Assembly: GCA_958295715.1 (NCBI GenBank)
Contig: OY282371.1
Span: 1,249,183 to 1,313,182, forward strand
Direction of reading: 5' to 3'
Length of the DNA stretch: 64,000 bases
Origin: an uncultured Dehalococcoidia bacterium
GTDB lineage: Bacteria; Chloroflexota; Dehalococcoidia; Lucifugimonadales; GCA-2712585
In this document: piece by piece, positions 51,401 through 58,633 of the stretch
How positions within the stretch are numbered: position 1 is the first letter of the stretch
Layout of the letters: every line of letters begins with the position of its first letter
Translations under genes and position numbers: made by a program
Notes under the pieces: model-generated
What the model saw: the letters and a program-made list of their open reading frames with translations, nothing else
Database searches by the model: none
What the model was told of the DNA's origin: nothing

Positions 51401-51628
51401 CGCATTCAGAACATGCGCCGCAGCGCGGGGTTCGAGGTGACGGACCGGATCCACTTCTACTACCAAGGCCCCGACGACCTTGAACGGGTTATAGCCGGCT
51501 ACGGCGACTACATACGGTTGGAGACTCTGTCGGAGGAGATTCGCCGGGGGCAGCCCGGAGAGGGCGGCCGCGTTGAGGCTCAGAAGATGGAGGGTATGGA
51601 CATCACCTTGGGGGTCAGCCGGGTTTAG
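48500..51628 (+). CDS. ileS: Isoleucyl-tRNA synthetase, type 2 (eukaryote-like)
   Basis: Charges tRNA-Ile. The protein is 1042 residues, starting at ATG 48500 behind TAGGAGAA; a longer open frame reaching back into the kinase gene is not used. LYEGPPTANGSPGVHHVL gives the HIGH box as GVHHV, as in eukaryote-like type 2 enzymes, which are often mupirocin-resistant. GWDTHGLPVELEVE follows, then the editing domain (WTTTPWTLPGNTALAV). The KMSKS box is GRKMSKSLGN near residue 640. The long C-terminal extension after the anticodon domain (residues 830 on) also fits type 2. Confidence 0.95.
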   Translation: MFKKVNSRVNFPQLEKDVLRYWGEMDIVNKSEQGEDRPLFMLYEGPPTANGSPGVHHVLARAFKDIICRYKTMKGYRPLRKGGWDTHGLPVELEVERELGLKSKQQIEEYGIERFNEKCRESVFRYVKEWEELTARIGFWVDMKDPYVTLDNSYIETGWWILKQMWDKGLIYKGMKGTPHCPRCVSSLSSHEVALGYEENVPDPSVYVKFPLSGFEATASGNAYDRVMGHGLPVYLLAWTTTPWTLPGNTALAVDPAADYSLVEVDGPNGKEALVLAQALVDEVVKGPWKTLDTLKGSDLVALTYDKLYDPGEFGVDVYQFRPPEGSGGGGAILEAVDGFTPRVIDGDFVSLDEGTGIVHIAPAFGDEDLTAGRHSSLAFVQQVDLQGNITGSFPFAGKFVKDADQDIMADLKGRGLLYHRGVYKHTYPFCWRCKTPVLYYAKESWYIHTTAMKERLIANNRGINWHPDYIKEGRFGEWLRNGVDWAISRERYWGTPIPFWQCESCGEYHCVGTIAELKAMAAPEYREQVDGLDLHRPHVDEVVLECPGCSGPMRRIPEVMDAWFDSGAMPVAQWNVTSQEEVERLRKDGLFPADYISEAVDQTRGWFYSLLAISTLITGESSYKNVICLGLILDEKGRKMSKSLGNIVDPWDVLNAQGADAIRWYLFTATRPGDSRRFSQKLVNEVVRRFMLTLWNVYSFFVTYAEIDGYDPNRDKAPDKPSSELDRWILSEVNCLISQVDDSLDGYDPTTGGRRIQEFVDLLSNWYVRRSRRRFWKSENDQDKLSAYSTLYTCLVTLAKLMAPYTPFMAEEMYQNLARSVDDKAPESVHLAAFPVADADLVDQPLMEATRLAKRLSSLGRDARSRAGKKVRLPLRLALVRTRDASESGHIESIKGQLMEELNIKEIRLLTPDDPFYAEAMKAAGAARSVAVGDYQAVLDSGYMVAIDTSVTPQLAQEGMARELVHRIQNMRRSAGFEVTDRIHFYYQGPDDLERVIAGYGDYIRLETLSEEIRRGQPGEGGRVEAQKMEGMDITLGVSRV

Positions 51629-52356
51629 GCGGTTCTTAGGGACGCGATGGCCTCGCTCTGTATCGCCAAGAGGGACTGAACGCCCCGCTGGGCCAAAGAC
51701 AACGCCTCATCCACCAAGGCGCGGCTGAAGGGCGGGCCCTCGGCGGAGGCCTGTATCTCTGCCAGGTCGCCGCCGCCGGTCATAGCGATGTTGAAGTCCG
51801 CCTGGGCCCTGAAGTCCTCCTCGTAGCACAGGTCCAGCAGAAGGCCGCCGTCAACCAGGCCGACGCTGACGGCGGCGATGGCGCTGTTCAAGGGAATCCG
51901 GGCCAGGGCGCCCTGCCGCGTGAGGTTATGAAGGGCCTGGTACAAGGCCACGTAGGCGCCGGTGATGGCGGCCGTCCGGGTGCCGCCGTCGGCCTGGAGA
52001 ACGTCGCAGTCGATGCGGACCATCCTCTCGCCCAAACCCCTGAGGTCCGTCGCCGAACGGAGGACGCGTCCGATGAGCCGCTGTATCTCCTGGTGCCTGC
52101 CCTTGACGGCGTGAGTGGCGGACTCCCTGGCCGTGCGGGTGAGGGTTGAGCGCGGCAGCATGGAGTACTCGGCGGTTACCCAGCCCTTGCCCTGGCCCCT
52201 CATCCAAGGCCGCACCCGCTCCTCAACGCTGGCGGCGCAGATGACCCTGGTCTGGCCCATCTCAATGAGGGCCGACCCCTCCGCGAAGGACTGATACCCT
52301 GGAATTATCCTGGTGGCGCGTATCTCGTCGGCGCGCCGTCCGTCTATTCTCTTCAC
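51625..52356 (-). CDS. rph: Ribonuclease PH
   Basis: Phosphorolytic exoribonuclease trimming tRNA 3' ends. The protein is 243 residues. RIDGRRADEIRATRI is the usual start, followed by GWVTAEYSMLPRSTLTR, IDCDVLQADGGTRTAAITGA and DLCYEEDFRAQADFNIAMTG. The start is GTG 52356. Its stop overlaps the ileS stop region by four bases (convergent). The start region is duplicated, with the good ribosome-binding site serving the upstream copy; see the leader feature at 52344-52379. Confidence 0.95.
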   Translation of the reverse strand: MKRIDGRRADEIRATRIIPGYQSFAEGSALIEMGQTRVICAASVEERVRPWMRGQGKGWVTAEYSMLPRSTLTRTARESATHAVKGRHQEIQRLIGRVLRSATDLRGLGERMVRIDCDVLQADGGTRTAAITGAYVALYQALHNLTRQGALARIPLNSAIAAVSVGLVDGGLLLDLCYEEDFRAQADFNIAMTGGGDLAEIQASAEGPPFSRALVDEALSLAQRGVQSLLAIQSEAIASLRTA

Positions 52357-52386
52357 CGGGCTATTCTCTTCACGGGAGCCTCCTGA
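52344..52386 (-). promoter_or_regulatory. Duplicated start region and six-codon leader frame of rph
   Basis: Minus strand: AGGAGG, five bases, GTGAAGAGAATAG, CCCG, then GTGAAGAGAATAG again. The first GTG (52373) opens MKRIAR and a stop whose TGA overlaps the second GTG (52356), the rph start, as GTGA. The strong ribosome-binding site is placed for the first GTG, so rph would be made mainly by re-initiation. Confidence 0.7.
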
Positions 52387-52518
52387 CGGCCATTCTACCA
52401 GCTTAGGCCACTAAAGGATAATCAGGGGCTAAGAAGCGCGGCGCGGGCGCGCGATGGCCCGGACGCGCGCCGCCATATCATCATCGAAGGAAAACTAGGG
52501 CTGAGGGGCCTGGCGGGG

Positions 52519-54957
52519 CTAACGCTCGGTCTTTGCCCACAGGGAGCGTCCGTCCGTAATCAACTCCACGGTCCCGTGGCGCGCGGCGCTGTAAAGGCCC
52601 TCCCCGCCCACCGCCTCCTCCAACCGCTCCACCACCTCCACGTGGGGGTGCCCGTACCGGTTGTCCGCCCCCGCCTGAATCACGGCCACCACCGGACCGA
52701 CGGCCTCCAGAAAGTCCGGGGTGGTGGAGCTTCTGCTGCCATGATGGGGGACTTTCAGGACCGTGGCCGCCAAGTCATCGCGCTCCCGCGTCAAGGCTAT
52801 CTCGGCCTCCTCCTCAATATCCCCGGTCAGGAGGAAGCTGACCTCGCCGTAAGCCAGTCTCAAGACCACGCTCAGATTATTCGTCCCGCCATCAATGGCG
52901 GCGTCTCCAGCAATGCCGGGGGGAGGATGCAACGCCTCCAAGGCCACCGCTTCTCCAAGACCTATGGTATGACCGCCGCGGAGGAACCGCGGCTCCAAGG
53001 ACTCCCCAGCCAAGGCTTCCCGCCACTCTCGATAGAGGGCTGAGTTTTCGGAAACGCCTTCCGCAACGGCGCCTACCCTGTGCCGCTTGACAACCTCAAT
53101 CAGCCCCCTCAGGTGGTCCTCATCGGGATGGGTCGCCACTACCAGGTGCAGGGTCCTGTTCCAGAAGGGCAGATGGTGGTCTAGGGCGCGAGCCACGGTC
53201 AATGGGTTGGGGCCGCCGTCCACGAGAATGCGCCGGTTCTGGGGAGTCACGATGAAGACGCTGTCCCCCTGGCCGACGTCAAGAAAGAGAACGTGAAGCC
53301 TTCCATCGTGGCCGCCAAGGGAGTGGCCCCACGCCACGGCCGCAAAGAGGGATAGGGCCAAGGCGGGAGTCAGCAGCCTGGGGTTGGCCGCCCTAAACCC
53401 TTGTCCAATCCATCCCATCCGTCCCGGCCCTATCCCGCCGGCGACCGTTCCGAAGGAGCGAGGGGCGAGAATGAGCAGGCCCAGTCCTCCATAGTAGAGC
53501 CACACCAGCAGGCCGCTGAATCCGGGGATGACGAAGACGCTGCCGGGAACCAGGGCGAAGAGTTGGACCACCGCCTTGAGGTAGGAGATGGGAACCCAGG
53601 CCATCCACCCAAAAACCTCCCCCGCTGACGGGTGGATAAAGGCGGCGGCGGCGGTGAGCAGAGCCGTCGCGAGGATGAAGGGCAGCGCCGGCAGGGCCAA
53701 AACCGTCGCGGGGATGCCAAGAGTGGGTATCTGCTGGAAGTTGAAGGCCACCAGAGGGAGGGTCGCGATAGTGGCCGCGGCGGACACCACGACGGCCAGG
53801 GCCGCCCACCGCGCCAGACGCCTAAGAGGGCCATCGTCGCCCTCGGCGCCGCCAAGGCGTTTAAGCGTCCAGTCGTTCAGGGGCGGCGCCAGAACCGCGA
53901 TGCCGGCCACGGCGGTGAAGCTGAGTTGGAAGGACACGCTTTTCAGCATGGATGGCGCGATGCCGGCCATTATCGCCGCCGCCAAGGCCAGGGCGGGGAG
54001 AACGCTGCGGGGGCGTCCGACGGCTACGGCGGCCAGATACACGGAGCCCATAACGGCGGCGCGGAGCACGGAGGGCGAAAGGCCGCTCAACAGGGCGTAG
54101 CCCCATATCAGAAGCAGAGGAACCGCCAGATATCGCTGCCCTTTGCGCCCCAGCAACATCGCCGCCGCGCCCATGCTCAAGACAAGCAGGACTCCCACGT
54201 GCAGCCCCGAAATGGCCAGGAGGTGGGACGCGCCCGTGTTCCTGAAGTCGTCCTTGAGGTCCGCGGGCAGGCTGCTGCGTTCCCCAAGCAGAAGGGCTTG
54301 GGCCAAGGCCGCCTGCGGCTCGGCGAGGGACTCGGAGAGGGCGCGGCTCATCTTGAAGCGCAGGTCGTATACCCGGGCCAGGGCCGGGTTCCCCTCGCCT
54401 TGCCCCACCAGTTCAACCTTGGGATAGGCCATGACGAGGTGAATCCCCCGGTTGGCCAGGTAGTCGCGGTAGTCAAAGCCCTCGAAAACCGGCGGCCTGC
54501 TGAGGTCTCCCTCCAAGATGAGCCGGTCGCCGTAGCGAAAGCGGGGTCCGGCCCTGTTCAACGCCAGGACATCGCCCGGCCTGGCCGAGACCATGGCCCG
54601 CGCCGGGGCATCGCCCCAACCCTGGTCCGGGTCTATTGACTCTATGCGTATGACGAACTGGGTAAAGGCCCCACGGTTCTCCGGGTAGCTTTCCACTACC
54701 CCCTCCACCCGCGCCGTCTCCCCGCCATAAGCCGGAACGACGGCGGGCGGGACGTCGGAAGCCCCGGACCGCAGCAGGGCCAGAAGGAACGCCATGGCCA
54801 ACAGGGCCGGGGCCAGGGGCCTTTTCTGGTAGAGACGAAGGAGTGCGAGAGCGGCGAGGGCCGCCAAGAGGGGGAGCAGCAGCCAGAAGGATGGCGCGAT
54901 AAGGGACCCCAACAGCAGCCCGCCAACCCAGGAGGCCGCCAAGTAGAGAAGCCTCAT
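52519..54957 (-). CDS. comEC: ComEC/Rec2 DNA-uptake channel protein
   Basis: Predicted channel for single-stranded DNA import during transformation, 812 residues. The N-terminus has several membrane helices, followed by an OB-like DUF4131 part (residues 70-190). The competence domain has GASHLLAISGLHVGVLLVLS and SPSVLRAAVMGSVYL. The C-terminal metallo-beta-lactamase-like domain (from about 560) has FLDVGQGDSVFIVTP, VVATHPDEDHLRGLIEV and LKVPHHGSRSSTTPDFL, with its metal ligands present, so it is probably an active nuclease. It is three bases downstream of comEA. Confidence 0.94.
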   Translation of the reverse strand: MRLLYLAASWVGGLLLGSLIAPSFWLLLPLLAALAALALLRLYQKRPLAPALLAMAFLLALLRSGASDVPPAVVPAYGGETARVEGVVESYPENRGAFTQFVIRIESIDPDQGWGDAPARAMVSARPGDVLALNRAGPRFRYGDRLILEGDLSRPPVFEGFDYRDYLANRGIHLVMAYPKVELVGQGEGNPALARVYDLRFKMSRALSESLAEPQAALAQALLLGERSSLPADLKDDFRNTGASHLLAISGLHVGVLLVLSMGAAAMLLGRKGQRYLAVPLLLIWGYALLSGLSPSVLRAAVMGSVYLAAVAVGRPRSVLPALALAAAIMAGIAPSMLKSVSFQLSFTAVAGIAVLAPPLNDWTLKRLGGAEGDDGPLRRLARWAALAVVVSAAATIATLPLVAFNFQQIPTLGIPATVLALPALPFILATALLTAAAAFIHPSAGEVFGWMAWVPISYLKAVVQLFALVPGSVFVIPGFSGLLVWLYYGGLGLLILAPRSFGTVAGGIGPGRMGWIGQGFRAANPRLLTPALALSLFAAVAWGHSLGGHDGRLHVLFLDVGQGDSVFIVTPQNRRILVDGGPNPLTVARALDHHLPFWNRTLHLVVATHPDEDHLRGLIEVVKRHRVGAVAEGVSENSALYREWREALAGESLEPRFLRGGHTIGLGEAVALEALHPPPGIAGDAAIDGGTNNLSVVLRLAYGEVSFLLTGDIEEEAEIALTRERDDLAATVLKVPHHGSRSSTTPDFLEAVGPVVAVIQAGADNRYGHPHVEVVERLEEAVGGEGLYSAARHGTVELITDGRSLWAKTER

Positions 54958-54959
54958 TG

Positions 54960-55535
54960 CTATGGGTGGATAACGCGAATCAGGCCGCGGATCTCCCTGT
55001 AAGTGCCGAGGCCGATGCCGTCAACGTCTAGGATGTCCTCAATAGCGCTGAAGGGGCCGTGGGCCTCCCGGTGCGCGACTATGGCCGACGCCCTAACCGC
55101 TCCGATGCCCGGCAAGGCTGTCAGGTCGTCTGCGGAGGCGCTGTTTATGTCAATTAGGCCGTCTTCAGGGCTGCTTGGGGCGTCGGCATTGGGGGAAGGG
55201 GTCTCGCCGAGGCTCTGGAGGTGGTAGCTCTGTTCGTCCCGCAGGCGGGCCGCCAGGTTAATGACTGAAACGTCGGCGTCGGGGAGGAGTCCGCCCGCGG
55301 CGTTCACCACGTCCTCCAACCTGTCGTTCTCCTCAAAGACGTAAACGCCGGGGAACCGGACCGCGCCGCTCACGTGCACTTTGCTCTCAAGGGGCGGGGT
55401 GGGTGTGGGGAGGGTTATCTCAACGCCGGGCGTGGAGTCCTGTTTCAGCAGCAACGCGAGGGCGCCGGACACGGCTGCAATGGTGGCGAGGGCCAAGAAT
55501 GCGTTTAGTAGGGTCTTGTAGTCTAAATTACCCAA
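54960..55535 (-). CDS. comEA: ComEA-like DNA receptor
   Basis: Membrane-anchored DNA-binding protein, 191 residues with a TTG start. One N-terminal membrane helix (residues 8-29) is followed by a short Pro/Thr linker, then an SLBB domain (VHVSGAVRFPGVYVF, LEDVVNAAGG), a Pro/Ser-rich spacer, and two helix-hairpin-helix motifs (INSASADDLTALPGIGAVRA and FSAIEDILDVDGIGLGTYRE). This is the usual domain order for ComEA. It is followed immediately by comEC, making a DNA-uptake operon. Confidence 0.92.
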   Translation of the reverse strand: MGNLDYKTLLNAFLALATIAAVSGALALLLKQDSTPGVEITLPTPTPPLESKVHVSGAVRFPGVYVFEENDRLEDVVNAAGGLLPDADVSVINLAARLRDEQSYHLQSLGETPSPNADAPSSPEDGLIDINSASADDLTALPGIGAVRASAIVAHREAHGPFSAIEDILDVDGIGLGTYREIRGLIRVIHP

Positions 55536-55616
55536 TCATAAGCCGCGAATACGAATGAAGGCTCCAAGGCTGGATGGGATGCCCCATCTTGCCTTAAACT
55601 TGGCCACGCTATCTAC

Positions 55617-55844
55617 CTATCCTATAAGCCTTTGAAGGAGTATCGCCACGCTTGACGCGCTGAAAACGGACCCCACCAGAATCCCCACCATCCACTTAAT
55701 CAAACGGCCTTCCATCTGGTAAATGGTGGCTTTCAGTTCAGCCAGGTCCTCCTTGGTGGCGTAATGTTGGAGCAAGCGAGTCAAGCGAACTTCCAACTCC
55801 GCCAAGTCGGTCTTGGTAATGTGTCGCTCACCCACCGCAGCCAT
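55617..55844 (-). CDS. Small coiled-coil protein with C-terminal membrane helix
   Basis: A 75-residue protein starting at ATG 55844 behind AGGTGG. Residues 8-50 are charged heptad-like helix (KTDLAELEVRLTRLLQHYAT, KEDLAELKATIYQMEGRLIK), and residues 51-75 are one hydrophobic helix. It resembles the widespread DUF1640/coiled-coil-TM small proteins. It lies 81 bases upstream of comEA on the same strand, but cotranscription is uncertain. No function is assigned. Confidence 0.7.
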   Translation of the reverse strand: MAAVGERHITKTDLAELEVRLTRLLQHYATKEDLAELKATIYQMEGRLIKWMVGILVGSVFSASSVAILLQRLIG

Positions 55845-55919
55845 GATTCCCACCTCTCTCTTATCGGTTGCTTATAGATTGATGCTAGCCAGTCGTGCAG
55901 CGACTGTCAAGAAGCCATG

Positions 55920-55948
55920 TTGAGATATCTTGCCAGCGTCATTATAAT
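55920..55948 (+). promoter_or_regulatory. Promoter for ilvE
   Basis: TTGAGA (55920-55925), 17 bases, TATAAT (55943-55948): five of six and six of six matches. The expected start is about 27 bases before the TTG start codon at 55983. Confidence 0.75.
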
Positions 55949-55982
55949 CTAACGAAATCTTGAAGGATTCGGTGAATTAACG

Positions 55983-56921
55983 TTGAGTCCTAAATCATAC
56001 GCCTTCTTACACGGTGAGTTTGTTCCACTAGAGGAAGCTAAGGTCGGCATAGATACCCACGCCCTACACTACGGCACCGGCGTTTTCGAGGGAATCCGTG
56101 GCAACTGGAACAAGGACAAGGAGACACTCTACGTCTTCCGCCTCCGAGAGCACTATGAGCGGATGGCCCAGGGATGCCGGATGCTTATGCTCGACATCCC
56201 CTACTCCACCGATGACCTGTGCGACATTACCGTGGAGTTGATAGCCCGATGCGGCTACAAGGAGGACATCTACATCCGGCCTCTGGCCTACAAGAGCGCC
56301 CGGCACGTGGCCAACCTGAAGCTGAATGAGTTGGCGAGCGACTTCTGCCTAATGACCATCCCCTTCGGCAACTACCTCGACACCGACGCCCTCCGGTGCT
56401 GCACGTCCACGTGGCGACGGCCCGACGACCGGTCTATTCCCCCGCGGTTCAAGTTCACCGGGGTTTACATCAACAGCATACTGGCCAAGACCGAGGCGGC
56501 CCTGGCGGGCTTTGACGAGGCCATCCTGTTGAACAGCGACGACAACGTGTCGGAGGGCGCCGGGGAGAATCTATTCATGGTGGTTAACGGCAAGCTCTAC
56601 ACGCCGCCTTTGGGGGATAGCGTGCTGCCGGGAATAACCCGGAGCGCCGTAATGGAGTTGGCCAGGGAGGAGTTCGGGCTTGAGGTGGCGGAAGCCCACA
56701 TTAGCCGCACGGAGTTGTACACCGCCGACGAGTGTTTCCTCACGGGAACGGCGGCTCACCTGACCCCAATGGTGGAGTTGGACAACCGGAAGATAGCCGA
56801 CGGGAAGATAGGCCCCATATCGAAGGCCCTGCGGGAGATGTACTTCAAGGTGGCCGTGGGAAACAACCCCAAGTATTTGCACTGGTGCACCCCGGTAACG
56901 TCCGAACCCGACAGCGCGTGA
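55983..56921 (+). CDS. ilvE: Branched-chain amino acid aminotransferase
   Basis: Final transamination for Ile, Leu and Val, 312 residues, fold type IV. THALHYGTGVFEGIRGNW is the N-terminal signature. IYIRPLAYKSARHV follows. The PLP lysine is expected in PRFKFTGVYINSILAKTEA, where family members read gaKaggnY. DEAILLNSDDNVSEGAGENLF is the PLP phosphate region, given here as DNVSEGAGENLF. TGTAAHLTPMVELDNRKI is near the end. TTG start. It is monocistronic behind a good promoter, 64 bases before plsY. Confidence 0.93.
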   Translation: MSPKSYAFLHGEFVPLEEAKVGIDTHALHYGTGVFEGIRGNWNKDKETLYVFRLREHYERMAQGCRMLMLDIPYSTDDLCDITVELIARCGYKEDIYIRPLAYKSARHVANLKLNELASDFCLMTIPFGNYLDTDALRCCTSTWRRPDDRSIPPRFKFTGVYINSILAKTEAALAGFDEAILLNSDDNVSEGAGENLFMVVNGKLYTPPLGDSVLPGITRSAVMELAREEFGLEVAEAHISRTELYTADECFLTGTAAHLTPMVELDNRKIADGKIGPISKALREMYFKVAVGNNPKYLHWCTPVTSEPDSA

Positions 56922-56985
56922 TGACCCAAGCAGACGGCCTCTCTAAGTTCCGGCCAATCCCTTGACCTAGGGAGTTGAGAAAGAG

Positions 56986-57588
56986 TTGGCTTTGGAAAGC
57001 ATAGGCTGGATAAGCCTTATAGCAGTGGCCTACCTGATAGGCTCGCTGCCCACGGCCTACCTCTTGACCAAGCGCCTGGCGAACGCCGACATTCGCGAGT
57101 TGGGGGACAGCAACGCCGGGGCCGCCAACGTCTACCGCAATCTGGGGGCCAGGCACGGCTTAGCCGTCGGCGCGGTGGACATTGCCAAGGGGACCTTGGC
57201 CGTGCTGCTGGCAAAGGCGTTTATAGGCGGCCAAGCCATCGAGATGACGGCCGGCCTCGCCGCCGTGGTGGGTCACAACTGGCCCTTTTACCTCCAGTTC
57301 AGGGGCGGGCGCGGCGCGGCCACCGCCTTGGGCGCGCTGATGGCCTTCATCCCCTTGGCCGGCGTCTCCGTGGGCATTGCGGCCCTGGCGATTCTGATAC
57401 TCTCCAAAAGGGTTATGATGGCCTTGACCTTCGCCTTCGTGTCCATTCCGGCGGTGGCGTGGTTCAACGGAGGAGACCTCGCGACCCTCGGCTACGCCGT
57501 CTTTCTCCCAACGGTGGTGGGCGTCAGCCACTACGTCAGCGTAAGGCAAGGCCAAGACCCCGTCGCCGAAATGCCCGAGAGGAGATGA
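56986..57588 (+). CDS. plsY: Acyl-phosphate:glycerol-3-phosphate acyltransferase
   Basis: Makes lysophosphatidic acid from acyl phosphate. A 200-residue membrane protein with about five helices. VAYLIGSLPTAYLLTKRL, LGDSNAGAANVYRNLG and VVGHNWPFYLQFRGGRGAAT are the three conserved loop motifs. The start is TTG with GAGAAAGAG upstream. Its stop abuts the next membrane-protein gene. PlsX is not in the window. Confidence 0.93.
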   Translation: MALESIGWISLIAVAYLIGSLPTAYLLTKRLANADIRELGDSNAGAANVYRNLGARHGLAVGAVDIAKGTLAVLLAKAFIGGQAIEMTAGLAAVVGHNWPFYLQFRGGRGAATALGALMAFIPLAGVSVGIAALAILILSKRVMMALTFAFVSIPAVAWFNGGDLATLGYAVFLPTVVGVSHYVSVRQGQDPVAEMPERR

Positions 57589-57996
57589 ATGCCCTTCTTC
57601 CTTGACTATATGATCCTCATCTTCCTGGCCTCCGTGGGCGTAATACAGTTGGCCGCTTTGAAGAACGGTCTCAAGGGAATCTATCTGGTCCGGCCCTCAG
57701 TCCTGAACCTTGCCCTCGCCCTGGCCCTCACCTGCGGCTCCTTTATCTGGTTCTTCACGTCGGAACCCCGGAACCTGCCCGACGACACCCTTGGCTTAGA
57801 CGGCAACCGTCAGGCCGGCTTCTATCTTATAGGCAGCGTTGGGGCGGTGGTCTTCACCCTGCTCGTAACCTCCCTTCTCCACCGCGTCTATAACGGGAAG
57901 GCCCTGCCCTCCAACGAGGCTGGGCTAGACGCCCTCCGGTCTTCCGGATACGCCACGGCGTTGAAGGGCGCCTTCATTAGGCTATGGAAGCGCTGA
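57589..57996 (+). CDS. Small membrane protein of unknown function
   Basis: A 135-residue protein with three hydrophobic segments (about residues 5-22, 39-57 and 80-98) and short charged loops; the C-terminal 35 residues are soluble and basic. I recognise no family. It starts directly after the plsY stop and overlaps the PAP2-like gene by 13 bases, so the three are one translational unit concerned with the membrane. Confidence 0.75.
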   Translation: MPFFLDYMILIFLASVGVIQLAALKNGLKGIYLVRPSVLNLALALALTCGSFIWFFTSEPRNLPDDTLGLDGNRQAGFYLIGSVGAVVFTLLVTSLLHRVYNGKALPSNEAGLDALRSSGYATALKGAFIRLWKR

Positions 57997-58574
57997 AACA
58001 AGCCGACTCCAACATCGTCATCTGGCTCAACCAGTGGGTCGGTGAATACCGGGTTTTGGACCAGGTGGTTGAGGTGGTGGTAAGCGACTACTTCACCCCC
58101 GTGACCTTGGCCCTGAGCCTGCTGTGGCTGTGGTTCGCCACCAGGGACCCGGGGAAGCGCATGACCACTCAGCGGGCCGTGATTACGGCCATCGCCTCCT
58201 TGGCCATAGCCAACCTGGTGGTGCTGATGATGAACGACTTCTACTTTCGCCCGCGCCCCTTCACGGAGATGCAGCTTAACCTGCTGTTCTACCGCCCCAC
58301 CGACTCCTCATTTCCGGCCAACCCGGCGGCCCTCTCCTTCGCCATCGCCTTCAGCATCCTACAGACCCGCCGTGGCGCCGGGGCCATCCTGCTGGGCATT
58401 GCGGCTATCTGGAGCCTTTCCCGGGTCTACGCCGGCGTTTTCTATCTTTCCGACGTGGCGGCGGGCGCGGCCATAGGGGTGACAACGGTCCTGTGCATGA
58501 ACTTCCTCCTCCGCTGGCTGGACCCGGTGCCGACGGCGGTTCTTCGCGTAGGGAAGGCCCTGCATCTGGCGTAA
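57984..58574 (+). CDS. PAP2-fold membrane protein lacking catalytic histidines
   Basis: A 196-residue protein with about five membrane helices arranged like bacterial PAP2/undecaprenyl-diphosphate phosphatases. The three PAP2 motifs can be aligned but are altered. Motif 1 (KxxxxxxRP) reads N84-DFYFRP-R91-P92, with Asn for Lys. Motif 2 (usually PSGH) reads FPANPAALSFA, with Pro114 in place of the catalytic His. Motif 3 (SRxxxxxHxxxD) reads SRVYAGVFYLSD, with Phe153 for the nucleophile His, while Ser146, Arg147 and Asp157 remain. A phosphatase reaction by the usual mechanism looks impossible. It is coupled to plsY and a small membrane protein. Confidence 0.8.
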   Translation: MEALKQADSNIVIWLNQWVGEYRVLDQVVEVVVSDYFTPVTLALSLLWLWFATRDPGKRMTTQRAVITAIASLAIANLVVLMMNDFYFRPRPFTEMQLNLLFYRPTDSSFPANPAALSFAIAFSILQTRRGAGAILLGIAAIWSLSRVYAGVFYLSDVAAGAAIGVTTVLCMNFLLRWLDPVPTAVLRVGKALHLA

Positions 58575-58633
58575 GTCAACCCCTTCGGGTTATTATAAGC
58601 CCATATCAAGCCATTGAACGGGGAGGATGGGCG

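Noticed and set aside
58574-58633. Terminator AACCC-cttc-GGGTT before prkA
   Set aside because: Only a five-base-pair stem and a poor T-run; too weak to call.
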